In this document: positions 9,879-18,463 of the stretch, piece after piece
Layout of the letters: the number at the start of each line of letters is the position of its first letter
Position numbering within the stretch: the stretch's first letter is position 1
From: Bacteroides stercoris ATCC 43183
GTDB lineage: Bacteria; Bacteroidota; Bacteroidia; Bacteroidales; Bacteroidaceae
Direction of reading: 5' to 3'
Length of the DNA stretch: 64,000 nt
NCBI RefSeq assembly: GCF_025147325.1
Contig: NZ_CP102262.1
Location: forward strand, 2,294,001-2,358,000
The notes under the pieces: model-generated
Told to the model about the DNA's origin: nothing
Database searches by the model: none
The model's input: only the letters and a program-made list of their open reading frames with translations
Translations under genes and position numbers: made by a program

Positions 9879-9913
9879 GGGTCAGCGGATTTCCCCGGTT
9901 GGCAAGCTTTCTT

Positions 9914-10918
9914 TTAAGCGTATAGCCTAGCCAGTCTGAACATGAAGAATTTCAGATCAGCCACCCCTCTTAACTGGCTTCGAAAAGCTTTGATTTTAGC
10001 ATTGAACGACTCCGCTGAAGCATTTGTCAATCGTTCTTCAAAATAATTTATGATGGTCGTACTATGGTTTGAAAACGTATCAAGTACCTTGTTGAACTCC
10101 ATATAGTCAAACTTTTCCACTTCATTGTACCATCTTGCGAGATTTAGCCTTGCTTCATCGAGACCTGACTTCTTGTTGAAGATGTCTGTCAGTTTCATGC
10201 TAAGGCTGTATCCTTCCAGAAGCTTGGGGAATTTATCAAAGAGAATGGCAGCCCTGGTCTTTTGCTGTTCATTCCATTTGCTCCAGTGTTTCAGTATAAT
10301 GTGCTTGCTTCTGCTTACTATCTGTGACAGGGTTTCTCCGTTCTCCATTCTTTCAGGTTCCCATTTCCCTATTCTTTCCCTTTCCGCCTTACTCTTTGTT
10401 TCTTTCTTCTTTTGGCGATGCTCCCTGATAGCCTGATTTTCCGCATCAAGTACTTTCCACCGATAGCGTATTCTTAACTGGTCAACAGCTTCAGACATGA
10501 GCTGCTGTACATGAAAACGGTCATTGATCAGCTTTGCGGCAGGAAACACCTTTCTGACTGTCAGCATCATGGCTGAAGATAAATCTGTAGTGACAGTCTT
10601 GACAGACAGCCGTTTCCGGTGCGGAAGCCTGCGCAAGATTCCGCTTACCGCATCTGTGGCCACTCCACGAACTATTGCAACTAAAGCACCCTTACGACCT
10701 TTAGCTGCTTTATTGGTCAGAATCGTATAAACATCTCCATTGCTCAGGCAAGTTTCATCCAAAGAAAGCTTTTCTCCAATATTTTCAGGATAAAGGAGAT
10801 AGTCATGCGCATGTTCGAGCTGATCCCAGTTCCGGTAATCACTGATTTTCTCCTTGTATTGTTTACGAAGAGTCTGCCCTTTTACGCCATAACGTTCCGC
10901 AAGCACACTGATGCTCAC
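9914..10918 (-). CDS. IS-A transposase (orfB), ISL3-type
   Basis: The 334-residue catalytic part of the transposase. Acidic residues expected of a DDE enzyme lie in VTTDLSSAM, INDRFHVQQL and NASAESFNAKIKAFR. A Lys/Glu-rich insert (HRQKKKETKSKAERERIG) lies in the middle. The frame opens with GTG at 10918 but stays open upstream to the orfA slippery sequence, so the working enzyme is probably an orfA-orfB fusion in which orfB is read in the +1 frame. The second copy differs by Ser to Pro in NGETLSQIV. Confidence 0.9.
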   Translation of the reverse strand: MSISVLAERYGVKGQTLRKQYKEKISDYRNWDQLEHAHDYLLYPENIGEKLSLDETCLSNGDVYTILTNKAAKGRKGALVAIVRGVATDAVSGILRRLPHRKRLSVKTVTTDLSSAMMLTVRKVFPAAKLINDRFHVQQLMSEAVDQLRIRYRWKVLDAENQAIREHRQKKKETKSKAERERIGKWEPERMENGETLSQIVSRSKHIILKHWSKWNEQQKTRAAILFDKFPKLLEGYSLSMKLTDIFNKKSGLDEARLNLARWYNEVEKFDYMEFNKVLDTFSNHSTTIINYFEERLTNASAESFNAKIKAFRSQLRGVADLKFFMFRLARLYA

Positions 10919-10928
10919 AGGAGTAGAT

Positions 10929-11279
10929 TCAATCTCCTTCTTTTAAAAAAGAGACGAACTCAGAATTGAGCCGTGTACCGTCAAATTCGGATAAATCCCA
11001 GTCATAACTGAAGATTTCATTGGAAGATTTGTCAAGCCATTTACGTTTACGAACATGGAGATAAGTGGCGCGACCACGAATAGGATAGTCTTGGATTGTA
11101 CGATACTCACCAAAACCATAGGATATGATATCCGGATTGATCTTATCTTCTTTTAGTTGAACTTTTTTTTCATCAAGATAAATATCAAAACGGTCAGCAC
11201 TCTTGTCGAAATTGACAATATCAAAGTTGTCTATAAGCACATCCGGAAGGATGGCACGAAGGAGTTGTGCGGGTTTCAT
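10929..11279 (-). CDS. IS-A orfA, ISAon1-type transposase N-terminal region
   Basis: A 116-residue protein resembling the N-terminal region of ISAon1-family transposases. It has an acidic and hydrophobic N-terminus (AILPDVLIDNFDIVNFDKS), then a basic DYPIRGRATYLHVRKRKW segment likely to bind the IS ends. It stops at LKEGD just after TTTTTTAAAAG. The same element with the same junction recurs at 54066-54416. Confidence 0.88.
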   Translation of the reverse strand: MKPAQLLRAILPDVLIDNFDIVNFDKSADRFDIYLDEKKVQLKEDKINPDIISYGFGEYRTIQDYPIRGRATYLHVRKRKWLDKSSNEIFSYDWDLSEFDGTRLNSEFVSFLKEGD

Positions 11280-11342
11280 AAAACAAAGGTAAGCAAAGAT
11301 AGCTAATTTTAAAACTTACCAACCAGATATTTCCGCTGAGCC

Positions 11343-12017
11343 GTATGCTTTCTTAATATCGGGATACTCCCGGAACAGGATGCCGGCGCGTACGCGCTGT
11401 GATTCCGTCCACAAGGATTCCTTCTTATATAACAGGTAAATGCTTCTCGAAAGAAGCTGTTTGCGTGAATCACCGTTTTCAAAGACCGGCGCATGATATA
11501 TCTTCCCGCAGGCTTTGGCATGGGCGATCTGAACGGATTCTTCGTCCAAAGCCTCCCAACGTGCTTTAACGCGCATATCCTGAACCGCCTCATAAGCGAG
11601 TTTCTGCACATGGAAACGGTCTGTGACGCGGCGTGCGGCGGGAAAACAGAGGCGGGCGATCTGCTCCATGTTCGGAGCCATATCCATGGTTATCTCCCTG
11701 ACCTGAAAGCGTCTGCGGCGGGAAAGACGGAGCAGTACGGAGGTCACGGTCTTTACATCTGTTCCTTTCACAACGGCGATAAGACTGCCCGAACGGCCTT
11801 TTCTCTCCTTGTTTATCAACACGGTATATAATTCTCCGCGGGAAAGGCAGACTTCATCCAGTCCCACATAAACACCGATGTTCTTCTCGAAAAGAAGCCA
11901 TTCTTCGGCATGAGGAAGCTGCTCCCAACAGAGATAACCGCTCAGGTGATTCCGGTATTGCCGCTCGAGCAGTTCCCCGTCGACCCCGAACAGCGTTCCC
12001 AACAGCCTGCAGCCCAC
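11343..12017 (-). pseudogene. IS-B transposase (orfB), N-terminal part
   Basis: The first two thirds of the IS-B transposase (GCRLLGTLFGVDGELLERQY to FREYPDIKKAY). It shares with IS-A the motifs GLDEVCLSRGELYTVLINK, MDMAPNME and TDRFHVQKLAYEAV. The open frame runs 27 nt into IS-A (to 11316) and stops there, so the protein is truncated before the catalytic Glu. Confidence 0.85.
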
Positions 12018-12027
12018 CGGCAGCTTA

Positions 12028-12370
12028 TCAATATAATTCTTTTAAAAAAGACGCAAATTCATGCGTCATACGGCTACCACCGGCAACCAGTTTCCAGTCA
12101 CGGCTCACGTAACGGTTCTCATCCTTGACAACCCACCTGCGCCGGCGCACGTTCAGAAAAAGCTTCTTGCCGCGTATGGGGAAATCCTGAACCACAACAG
12201 GTTCGTAAAAAACCCTTGCTCTCAACTTTCATTCCTGCGTATTCTTTAGGAACTTCATTCTTTTCTTCTAAATAAATCACTATTTCCGATGCGCTTTCCT
12301 TTACGTCCGAGATGATGAAATAATCCAATGTCCCTTCAGGAAGAAGGAGACGGTAGCCGTTGTTGTCCAT
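12028..12370 (-). pseudogene. IS-B orfA, frameshifted
   Basis: The frame starts at the ATG at 12370 (MDNNGYRLLLPEGTLDYF) and is in register down to about VESKGF. It then shifts; the remainder (YEPVVVQDFPIRGKKLFLNVRRRRW to SFLKELY) is in another frame. The shift lies in a run of six A on the plus strand (12207-12212) where five would keep the frame. Homology to IS-A orfA continues across the break. Confidence 0.8.
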
Positions 12371-12442
12371 AAGATTTCTGAGTTAGTTTTATGCAAAGAT
12401 AGGATTTTTACAAATATTACCCCTCAGGTTTTTACATTGACC

Positions 12443-13486
12443 CTAGAACTCCACACCGGCAAAATAACCCCATGCGGTGCGGTATTTGCCTTTTTCCAAA
12501 TCTCCCTGCTGTTTGGTGAGAGATGCTGTTTCATACATTCCTTTTACGAAAGCGTTCCATTTAGGCAGGAAACGGTAATTCAACTTGGTTACCATTGAAA
12601 AATATCCGGCATCGAAAGCATTGTGTCCTTCCATACTGCCCGTTATCCCTGTCATGATACCCTTGCGGTCGATACCTTCTTTGGAGTACATGAAGTCGAG
12701 GAACATGTTGAACTTATTCAAGTTCAATTCATTACCGAATGCAAAATAATAAAGATTCTTGTCCTTTGCTTCATTCATGATAGAGGCGGACCAGCGTGTC
12801 TTGAATATGTCATTGAAATTACCGTTCCAGTTCAGGGTGTATACGAGCGGCAGCTTGCCCGATTCTATGGCAGGCTGTTCGCCGTCTTCGGTTTCAACTC
12901 CATACGTCTTGTTGAAAGAGCCGTTGCGGCTGTCCAGTATTTGCAGGTTCAACTGCTGGTGGGCATTGATGTCATATCCGATGTTCAAACCGGTCATGAA
13001 GTTGCTCATGTTCTCAATCATATCGCTGTATTCATATATCTCGATAGGATTCAGGTCGAACTCGATACCGCCGTATGCGGTGCATTGCTTACCGGCAAAA
13101 ATAGAAAATCCTTTTCCCAGTTTCACACCTATCCCTGCAATGTCGATGGAAGTAGGAAGGTTGTCTATGTTGCCGCTACTGTCGTTCGAGCGGTTCAGCC
13201 GTTGCCTGTATCGGTATGAAAGCCAGTTGTTGATATTTCCTTTGGCTTCAATGCGGAGTTGCCTCATTTTGAAAGCTCCCTCTTCGAAGCCGTCGCGGAA
13301 GTTTGCATCGAAGCTGCCCTGCATATTGAGGAATAAGTTGAACTTATCTTGTTTTTTCTTTACATTGGTGAGTTCTTCAAACAGGGTCTTGTTTTCAAGG
13401 AACTTCTCGTTCTTCTCCGTGCTTTGGGCGTACATGATTTGTGTACAGCCCGCAGCCAGAAGTATAAATGTGAGTTTCTTTATCAT
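12443..13486 (-). CDS. Phosphate-selective porin-like outer-membrane protein
   Basis: A 347-residue barrel with a cleavable signal peptide (KKLTFILLAAGCTQIMYAQ), alternating aromatic beta strands (WLSYRYRQRLNR, FSIFAGKQ) and a C-terminal Phe (AGVEF), the usual outer-membrane sorting signal. It resembles the OprO/OprP porin family. It starts 12 nt after ansB, so it is probably co-transcribed with dcuB and ansB and may let amino acids or dicarboxylates through the outer membrane (inference from position). The stop codon TAG borrows its last base from the terminal G of IS-B. Confidence 0.82.
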   Translation of the reverse strand: MIKKLTFILLAAGCTQIMYAQSTEKNEKFLENKTLFEELTNVKKKQDKFNLFLNMQGSFDANFRDGFEEGAFKMRQLRIEAKGNINNWLSYRYRQRLNRSNDSSGNIDNLPTSIDIAGIGVKLGKGFSIFAGKQCTAYGGIEFDLNPIEIYEYSDMIENMSNFMTGLNIGYDINAHQQLNLQILDSRNGSFNKTYGVETEDGEQPAIESGKLPLVYTLNWNGNFNDIFKTRWSASIMNEAKDKNLYYFAFGNELNLNKFNMFLDFMYSKEGIDRKGIMTGITGSMEGHNAFDAGYFSMVTKLNYRFLPKWNAFVKGMYETASLTKQQGDLEKGKYRTAWGYFAGVEF

Positions 13487-13498
13487 TTCTATCTGTTT

Positions 13499-14560
13499 TT
13501 AATATTCGTTGAAATATTCCTGAATCTGTTTCCAGTCGGTGGTTTTGGTCAGTGCAAGCATCAGCAGGACACGTGCTTTCTGGGGATTCAGTTCCTGTGA
13601 TGCGACAAACTGATACTGTGCGTCGTCTACTTCTGCATCGAGCGAAGTGGGACCCGTCGGCACTCTTGACGAACGGACTACGAGAATACCTTTTTTGCGG
13701 GCTTCCGTTAATACGGGGAATATATTCTTGTGAATGTTTCCATTGCCTACTCCTGCATGGATGATACCCTTATAGCCATTGCTTAGCATCGGGGTCACCA
13801 TGTCAGCCTCGATGTTTGAATAGCTGTAGACAATTCCCACTTTGGGGAGTGAGTTCAGATTGGTAACATCAAATACCGAGTGGGTGGTGTGTTTCTTTAC
13901 AGACGACATATTATACGTGACCTTGCCGTTCAGTACATAACCGAGTGCACCCGCGTTGGGAGCTTGGAAGGTCTGCACGTCAACAGTGTTCATCTTCAAT
14001 ACGCTTGCAGCACCAAGCACGCTTCCGTTCATTGCCACTAAAACACCTTTCCCTTTGGACTCTTTTGCTCCGGCCACAACGACGGCATTGTATAAGTTAA
14101 GAGGTCCGTCGGCGCTGATTGCGGTAGAGGGGCGCATTGCTCCGACCAGAACTACCGGTTTGTCGCTCTTGACCGTCAGGTTGAGGAAATAGGCCGTTTC
14201 TTCCATCGTATCGGTTCCGTGGGTAATTACGATGCCGTCGATGTCAGAGCGTTTCAGAAGCTGGTTGATTTTCTTTGCAAGAGTCAGCCATACATCATCG
14301 TTCATGTCTTGTGAACCTATCTTGACAATTTGTTCGCCGGTTACGTTAGCTATGTTTTTAAGTTCGGGTACGGCATCGAGCAGCGTACCGATGGCTACTT
14401 GTCCGGCAGTATAGTTGGTGGCGGTTGCAGATGTTCCGGTTCCGGCAATGGTTCCGCCGGTGGCAAGGATATGGATGTTAGGCTTCTGCTGAGCGAAAGC
14501 CATTGTGACGGAAAGCAGTAGCATAACGGCTACCATGCTGAGTTTTTCTAATCTTTTCAT
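13499..14560 (-). CDS. ansB: Type II L-asparaginase (periplasmic)
   Basis: Hydrolyses L-asparagine to aspartate and ammonia. The 353 residues begin with a signal peptide (LSMVAVMLLLSVTMAFAQ), so the enzyme is exported. The active-site segments are clear: ILATGGTIAGTG near residue 31-42 holds the nucleophilic Thr, GSQDMND follows, and IVITHGTDTMEETA holds the Thr-Asp pair. The neighbour dcuB ends 45 nt upstream and the porin follows 12 nt downstream. With aspA on the other side this forms an asparagine-to-fumarate route. Confidence 0.96.
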   Translation of the reverse strand: MKRLEKLSMVAVMLLLSVTMAFAQQKPNIHILATGGTIAGTGTSATATNYTAGQVAIGTLLDAVPELKNIANVTGEQIVKIGSQDMNDDVWLTLAKKINQLLKRSDIDGIVITHGTDTMEETAYFLNLTVKSDKPVVLVGAMRPSTAISADGPLNLYNAVVVAGAKESKGKGVLVAMNGSVLGAASVLKMNTVDVQTFQAPNAGALGYVLNGKVTYNMSSVKKHTTHSVFDVTNLNSLPKVGIVYSYSNIEADMVTPMLSNGYKGIIHAGVGNGNIHKNIFPVLTEARKKGILVVRSSRVPTGPTSLDAEVDDAQYQFVASQELNPQKARVLLMLALTKTTDWKQIQEYFNEY

Positions 14561-14605
14561 AACTTAATTTGTTTGAATTAAAAAATAGGTTAAAGGTAAA
14601 TATGC

Positions 14606-15916
14606 TTAGAAAAATTGTATGAATAATAATCCCAAGGCTATGGCAACTGCCGTAGAGACGATACCCGGCATCATAAAAGAGTGGTTGAGTATATATTTAC
14701 CGATTCGGGTGGTTCCCGTACGGTCAAAGTTGATGGCTGCAACTACGGTAGGGTAGTTCGGGATGAAGAAATACCCGTTTACGGCAGGAAACATGGCTAT
14801 CAGCATATATGGCGATATGCCCAAAGCAATGCCCAGCGGTACTAAAGCACGTACTGTGGCTGCCTGACTGTACAGCAGGATAGACATGACGAACAAAGCG
14901 ATGCCGAACAGCCAGGGCATCTGGCGTACGATACCTTCGATAGAGGCGGTGAGTTGCGCCATATTTCCATTCAGGAACGTATCGCCCATCCAGGCAATGC
15001 CGAAGATGGCGATTACAGCCTGCATTCCAGCCGGGAAGACAGAGCCTTGTGTTGCTTTTATTCCGTCTGTCTTAGTTACCAGCAAAATGAGGGCGGCAGC
15101 CGAAAGCATGATGATTTCGATAATGGCGGACATCCCTAAGGAAACTGTTTTTCCGTCAATCAGGAAAGAAGGACGCATCCCTTCGAATGAGCCGAAAAGA
15201 ACGATGAATGCCGTGGCAAGGATAAATATGAGTACCGAAATCATAGCATGGCGTTTGTTTGTTACATCGTCGATTTTCACTTTCTTACCGTCGAAGTAGC
15301 CTTCTGCCATACGTTTTTGATATTCCGGGTCGTCAATCAGTTCTTTTCCCACGCGCATGGAGCACAATGCGCCTACCAGTACGCCGAGAATTGTTGCCGG
15401 AATCGTTATTTTAAGTATGTCGAATAAAGTGATGTCGAATCCGGCAAGCAGACCGAGCAGTGCAACCGTAGCCGCCGAAATGGGACTTGCCGTGATAGCC
15501 TGCTGTGAAGCGATGACAGCGATACCCAGCGGACGCTCAGGTCTGATTTTGGTTTCGGTTGCAACTTCGGCAATGACGGGAAGAACCGAGTATGCCACGT
15601 GTCCTGTACCGGCTACGAAAGTAAACAGGTAGGTGACGATGGGGCTGAGGATAGTAACCTGAGACGGGTTCTTGCGCAGCAGTTTTTCTGCTAACTTTAC
15701 CATGTAATCAAGTCCGCCGGCCGCCTGCATGCAGGAAGCTGCGGAAATAACGGCGGCTATCATCAACATTACGTCTATCGGTGGTGCAGTGGGTTGTAAG
15801 CCAAATACAAAAGTCAGTATGCCCAAACCTACGCCGCCCATTACTCCGAGACCTATGCCGCCTAAGCGTGCACCTATGATAATAGCGGTCAGTACAAATA
15901 ATAATTGTAAAACCAT
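14606..15916 (-). CDS. dcuB: Anaerobic C4-dicarboxylate transporter DcuB/DcuA family
   Basis: A 436-residue inner-membrane antiporter, hydrophobic throughout with about 10-12 helices, exchanging aspartate, fumarate or malate for succinate in fumarate-respiring bacteria. Family-typical segments include FTFVAGTGHVAYSVLPVIAEVATE and YFFIPNYPTVVAAINFDRTGTTRIGKY. It heads the dcuB-ansB-porin group and is divergent from aspA across 337 bp. Whether it is closer to DcuA or DcuB cannot be settled by eye. Confidence 0.93.
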   Translation of the reverse strand: MVLQLLFVLTAIIIGARLGGIGLGVMGGVGLGILTFVFGLQPTAPPIDVMLMIAAVISAASCMQAAGGLDYMVKLAEKLLRKNPSQVTILSPIVTYLFTFVAGTGHVAYSVLPVIAEVATETKIRPERPLGIAVIASQQAITASPISAATVALLGLLAGFDITLFDILKITIPATILGVLVGALCSMRVGKELIDDPEYQKRMAEGYFDGKKVKIDDVTNKRHAMISVLIFILATAFIVLFGSFEGMRPSFLIDGKTVSLGMSAIIEIIMLSAAALILLVTKTDGIKATQGSVFPAGMQAVIAIFGIAWMGDTFLNGNMAQLTASIEGIVRQMPWLFGIALFVMSILLYSQAATVRALVPLGIALGISPYMLIAMFPAVNGYFFIPNYPTVVAAINFDRTGTTRIGKYILNHSFMMPGIVSTAVAIALGLLFIQFF

Positions 15917-16253
15917 ATACTTATTATTTAAAAAATTAGATAAGGTTGTTATGTTCTCTACTATTGGCTAATTTCTAAAATAATCCCTTATATAACAATA
16001 ATAGGGGGTGAATTTGTTGTATTTATTATTTTATATTTTCTAAATTAAGCATATATTAACTGTTTAGTGGTTTGGGGTGATAATCCTGTGTATTCTTACA
16101 TTTTGTCATATTATATATAGTAATATGTGTATAAAAAGGCTTGTATTAAATGTTGTTAACCTAATAATAAGTATTATTGTTTACAAAACAATTTATGCTA
16201 TCTTTGGTTATTCTTTGATGACCGCTTATTGAAATAGTTAATAAACATATATT
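15917..16253. promoter_or_regulatory. Divergent promoter region dcuB/aspA
   Basis: This AT-rich 337-bp gap contains no gene. TATCTTTG at 16199-16206 is a good -7 box for aspA, 48 nt before its ATG. No equally clear box was seen for dcuB. Joint control is plausible but not shown. Confidence 0.6.
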
Positions 16254-17687
16254 ATGAAAGAAGAACTATCTACAAAAACTCGCACAGAAAGCGATTTAAT
16301 CGGCAGCCGTGAAATACCGGAAAGCGCCATGTATGGAGTACAGACTCTCAGAGGTATCGAGAATTTCCGTATCAGTAAATTTCATCTGAACGAATATCCT
16401 TTGTTTATCAACGCTCTTGCCATTACCAAAATGGGAGCAGCCATTGCCAATTCCGAACTTGGTCTGCTTACCGGGCAGCAAACGGATGCTATCCTTAAAG
16501 CCTGTAAGGAGATACTCGAAGGCAAGCACCACGAGCAGTTCCCGGTAGACATGATTCAGGGGGGAGCAGGCACCACTACCAATATGAATGCCAATGAGGT
16601 AATAGCTAATCGCGCGCTTGAAATCATGGGATATAAACGCGGCGAATACCAATACTGCTCACCGAACGATCATGTCAATCGCTCGCAGTCCACCAATGAC
16701 GCTTATCCTACTGCCATACATATAGGAATGTATTATACCCACCTCAAACTTATGAAACATTTTGAGGAGTTGATCAATGCGTTCCAACGCAAAGCCGAAG
16801 CGTTTAAACACATCATTAAAATGGGACGTACGCAGTTGGAAGATGCTGTGCCCATGACTCTTGGACAGACATTCAACGGATTTGCCAGCATTTTGCGCAA
16901 TGAGATAAAGAACCTGAACTTTGCGGCGGAGGAATTCCTTACGGTCAATATGGGAGCTACCGCCATCGGCACGGGTATTGCGGCAGAACCGGAATATGCG
17001 GAGAAATGCGTGAAGGCTTTGTCGAAGCTTACCGGATGGGACGTGAAACTGTCCGGTGACTTAGTGGGAGCTACTTCGGATACTTCTTGCCTTGTAGGCT
17101 ACTCCTCGGCTATGAGAAGAGTTGCGGTGAAGATGAACAAGATATGCAATGACCTTCGTCTGCTTGCATCCGGTCCGCGTTGCGGATTGGGAGAAATCAA
17201 TCTGCCTGCCATGCAGCCGGGGTCTTCCATTATGCCGGGTAAGGTCAACCCGGTTATCCCTGAGGTAATGAATCAGATATCCTATAAGGTAATCGGCAAC
17301 GACCTTTGTGTGGCTATGAGTGGCGAAGCAGCTCAAATGGAGCTGAATGCAATGGAACCCGTAATGGCGCAATGTTGTTTTGAGTCTGCCGATTTGCTGA
17401 TGAACGGATTCGATACCCTGCGCACACTCTGTATCGACGGTATTACCGCTAATGAGGAAGTATGCCGCAGATATGTACACGATAGCATCGGTGTGGTTAC
17501 GGCTCTTAATCCGGTTATCGGTTATAAAAATTCTACCAAGATAGCCAAAGAAGCTCTTGCAACGGGAAAAGGTGTCTATGAACTGGTTCTGGAACACAAC
17601 ATTCTTTCCAAAGAAGATTTGGATACTATCCTGAAGCCCGAAAACATGATTAAGCCCGTGAAGTTGGACATAAAACCCAATATCTAA
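16254..17687 (+). CDS. aspA: Aspartate ammonia-lyase
   Basis: Converts aspartate to fumarate and ammonia. The 477-residue protein shows the fumarase/aspartase family signature GSSIMPGKVNP (loop with the catalytic Ser) and the conserved GAGTTTNMNANEV and NDAYPTAIH motifs. Length is normal. It is divergent from dcuB-ansB-porin, so asparagine taken up can be turned to aspartate, then to fumarate for anaerobic respiration. Confidence 0.97.
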   Translation: MKEELSTKTRTESDLIGSREIPESAMYGVQTLRGIENFRISKFHLNEYPLFINALAITKMGAAIANSELGLLTGQQTDAILKACKEILEGKHHEQFPVDMIQGGAGTTTNMNANEVIANRALEIMGYKRGEYQYCSPNDHVNRSQSTNDAYPTAIHIGMYYTHLKLMKHFEELINAFQRKAEAFKHIIKMGRTQLEDAVPMTLGQTFNGFASILRNEIKNLNFAAEEFLTVNMGATAIGTGIAAEPEYAEKCVKALSKLTGWDVKLSGDLVGATSDTSCLVGYSSAMRRVAVKMNKICNDLRLLASGPRCGLGEINLPAMQPGSSIMPGKVNPVIPEVMNQISYKVIGNDLCVAMSGEAAQMELNAMEPVMAQCCFESADLLMNGFDTLRTLCIDGITANEEVCRRYVHDSIGVVTALNPVIGYKNSTKIAKEALATGKGVYELVLEHNILSKEDLDTILKPENMIKPVKLDIKPNI

Positions 17688-17727
17688 GGAACGGGTTTTC
17701 GGAGCGGTAAGGCTTTGAATATAAGTT

Positions 17728-17797
17728 GCGCGGATTTACACAAGACGGTTTATGAATGACTGAACGGTCATTAGATGCTGTCTGTGTAAATCCGCGC
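17728..17797. repeat. Perfect 15-bp inverted repeat with inner hairpin
   Basis: GCGCGGATTTACACA (17728-17742) and its exact complement (17783-17797) enclose 40 nt. Pairing can continue with one bulge (AGAC/GTCT), and an inner AATGAC/GTCATT stem sits near the centre. It is not followed by a T-run, so it is not a normal terminator. It could still protect the aspA 3' end, or be a small transposable remnant. Confidence 0.75.
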
Positions 17798-17918
17798 ATT
17801 TCGTGTGGGGTATGAGTTAAATATTTGCAAAGAGTTCATACTCTATTTGTTTTGTTATGCCTAATTAGTTTCTTTTGCGACAGGAAATCTATTTATGAAT
17901 ACTTAAAAACAAAGAAAA

Positions 17919-18452
17919 ATGAAGCGACTCAGATCATTGGTACTTGGCCTATTCGCATTGTGCAGCATGGTAGGTATGGCGCAGGAAGCAGAGGCAGACG
18001 ATACCGGTTATATTGTGAAAGTGGGGCAGGTGGCTCCCGATTTTACCGTTACGCTGACAGACGGCAGGACCGTTACGCTTTCCGATTTCCGTGGCAAGGT
18101 GGTTATGTTGCAGTTTACGGCAAGCTGGTGTGGTGTATGCCGTAAGGAGATGCCTTTTATCGAAAAGGATATATGGCAGAAGCATAAGTCCGATCCGGAT
18201 TTCATGTTAATGGGCATCGACCGTGACGAGCCGTTGAATAAAGTCATAGCTTTTGGCAAGTCCACGGGCGTTACCTATCCGTTGGGATTGGACCCGGGGG
18301 CTGATATTTTCGCCAAATATGCGTTGCGCCAAGCTGGTATTACCCGTAATGTATTGATTGATAGGGAAGGACGCATCGTGATGCTCACCCGCCTTTATAA
18401 TCCGGAAGAGTTCTCGGCTTTGGTTAAGAAGATTGATGAACTTCTGAAATAA
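17919..18452 (+). CDS. TlpA-like periplasmic thiol-disulfide protein
   Basis: A 177-residue thioredoxin-fold protein with a signal peptide (SLVLGLFALCSMVGMAQ) and the redox motif WCGVC at Cys71 and Cys74. It has the TlpA/ResA-type VGQVAPDFTVTLTDGRTV lead-in and a cis-Pro region (GITRNVLIDREGRIV). It probably reduces or isomerises disulfides in the periplasm. It converges with the fimbrillin operon, ending 11 nt from the last gene. Partner unknown. Confidence 0.88.
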   Translation: MKRLRSLVLGLFALCSMVGMAQEAEADDTGYIVKVGQVAPDFTVTLTDGRTVTLSDFRGKVVMLQFTASWCGVCRKEMPFIEKDIWQKHKSDPDFMLMGIDRDEPLNKVIAFGKSTGVTYPLGLDPGADIFAKYALRQAGITRNVLIDREGRIVMLTRLYNPEEFSALVKKIDELLK

Positions 18453-18463
18453 CCTGTTCCCGT

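Larger units (their letters stand above)
9879..11342 (-). mobile_element. IS-A copy 1: intact ISAon1/ISL3-like insertion sequence
   Basis: A 1464-bp element. Its ends are imperfect inverted repeats sharing GG(G/C)TCAGCGGA, then GGTTGG(C/T)AAG. It has an 8-bp target duplication and two minus-strand frames (orfA 10929-11279, orfB 9914-10918). It sits inside IS-B. An almost identical copy lies at 53016-54479; by eye I found one difference (A at 10327, G at 53464). Two tandem -7-like boxes, at 11284-11291 and 11294-11301, face orfA. Confidence 0.93.
9545..12443 (-). mobile_element. IS-B: degenerate ISAon1/ISL3-like IS, split by IS-A
   Basis: Terminal inverted repeats are GGGTCAACGTAAAAACCTGA at 9545 and, on the other strand, GGGTCAATGTAAAAACCTGA ending at 12443 (19 of 20 identical). 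Without the inserted IS-A and its 8-bp duplication the element is 1427 bp. It encoded orfA and orfB on the minus strand. It is dead: orfA has a one-base frameshift in a run of six A at 12207-12212, and orfB is cut by IS-A. No matching target duplication flanks it (9537-9544 against 12444-12451). Confidence 0.85.
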
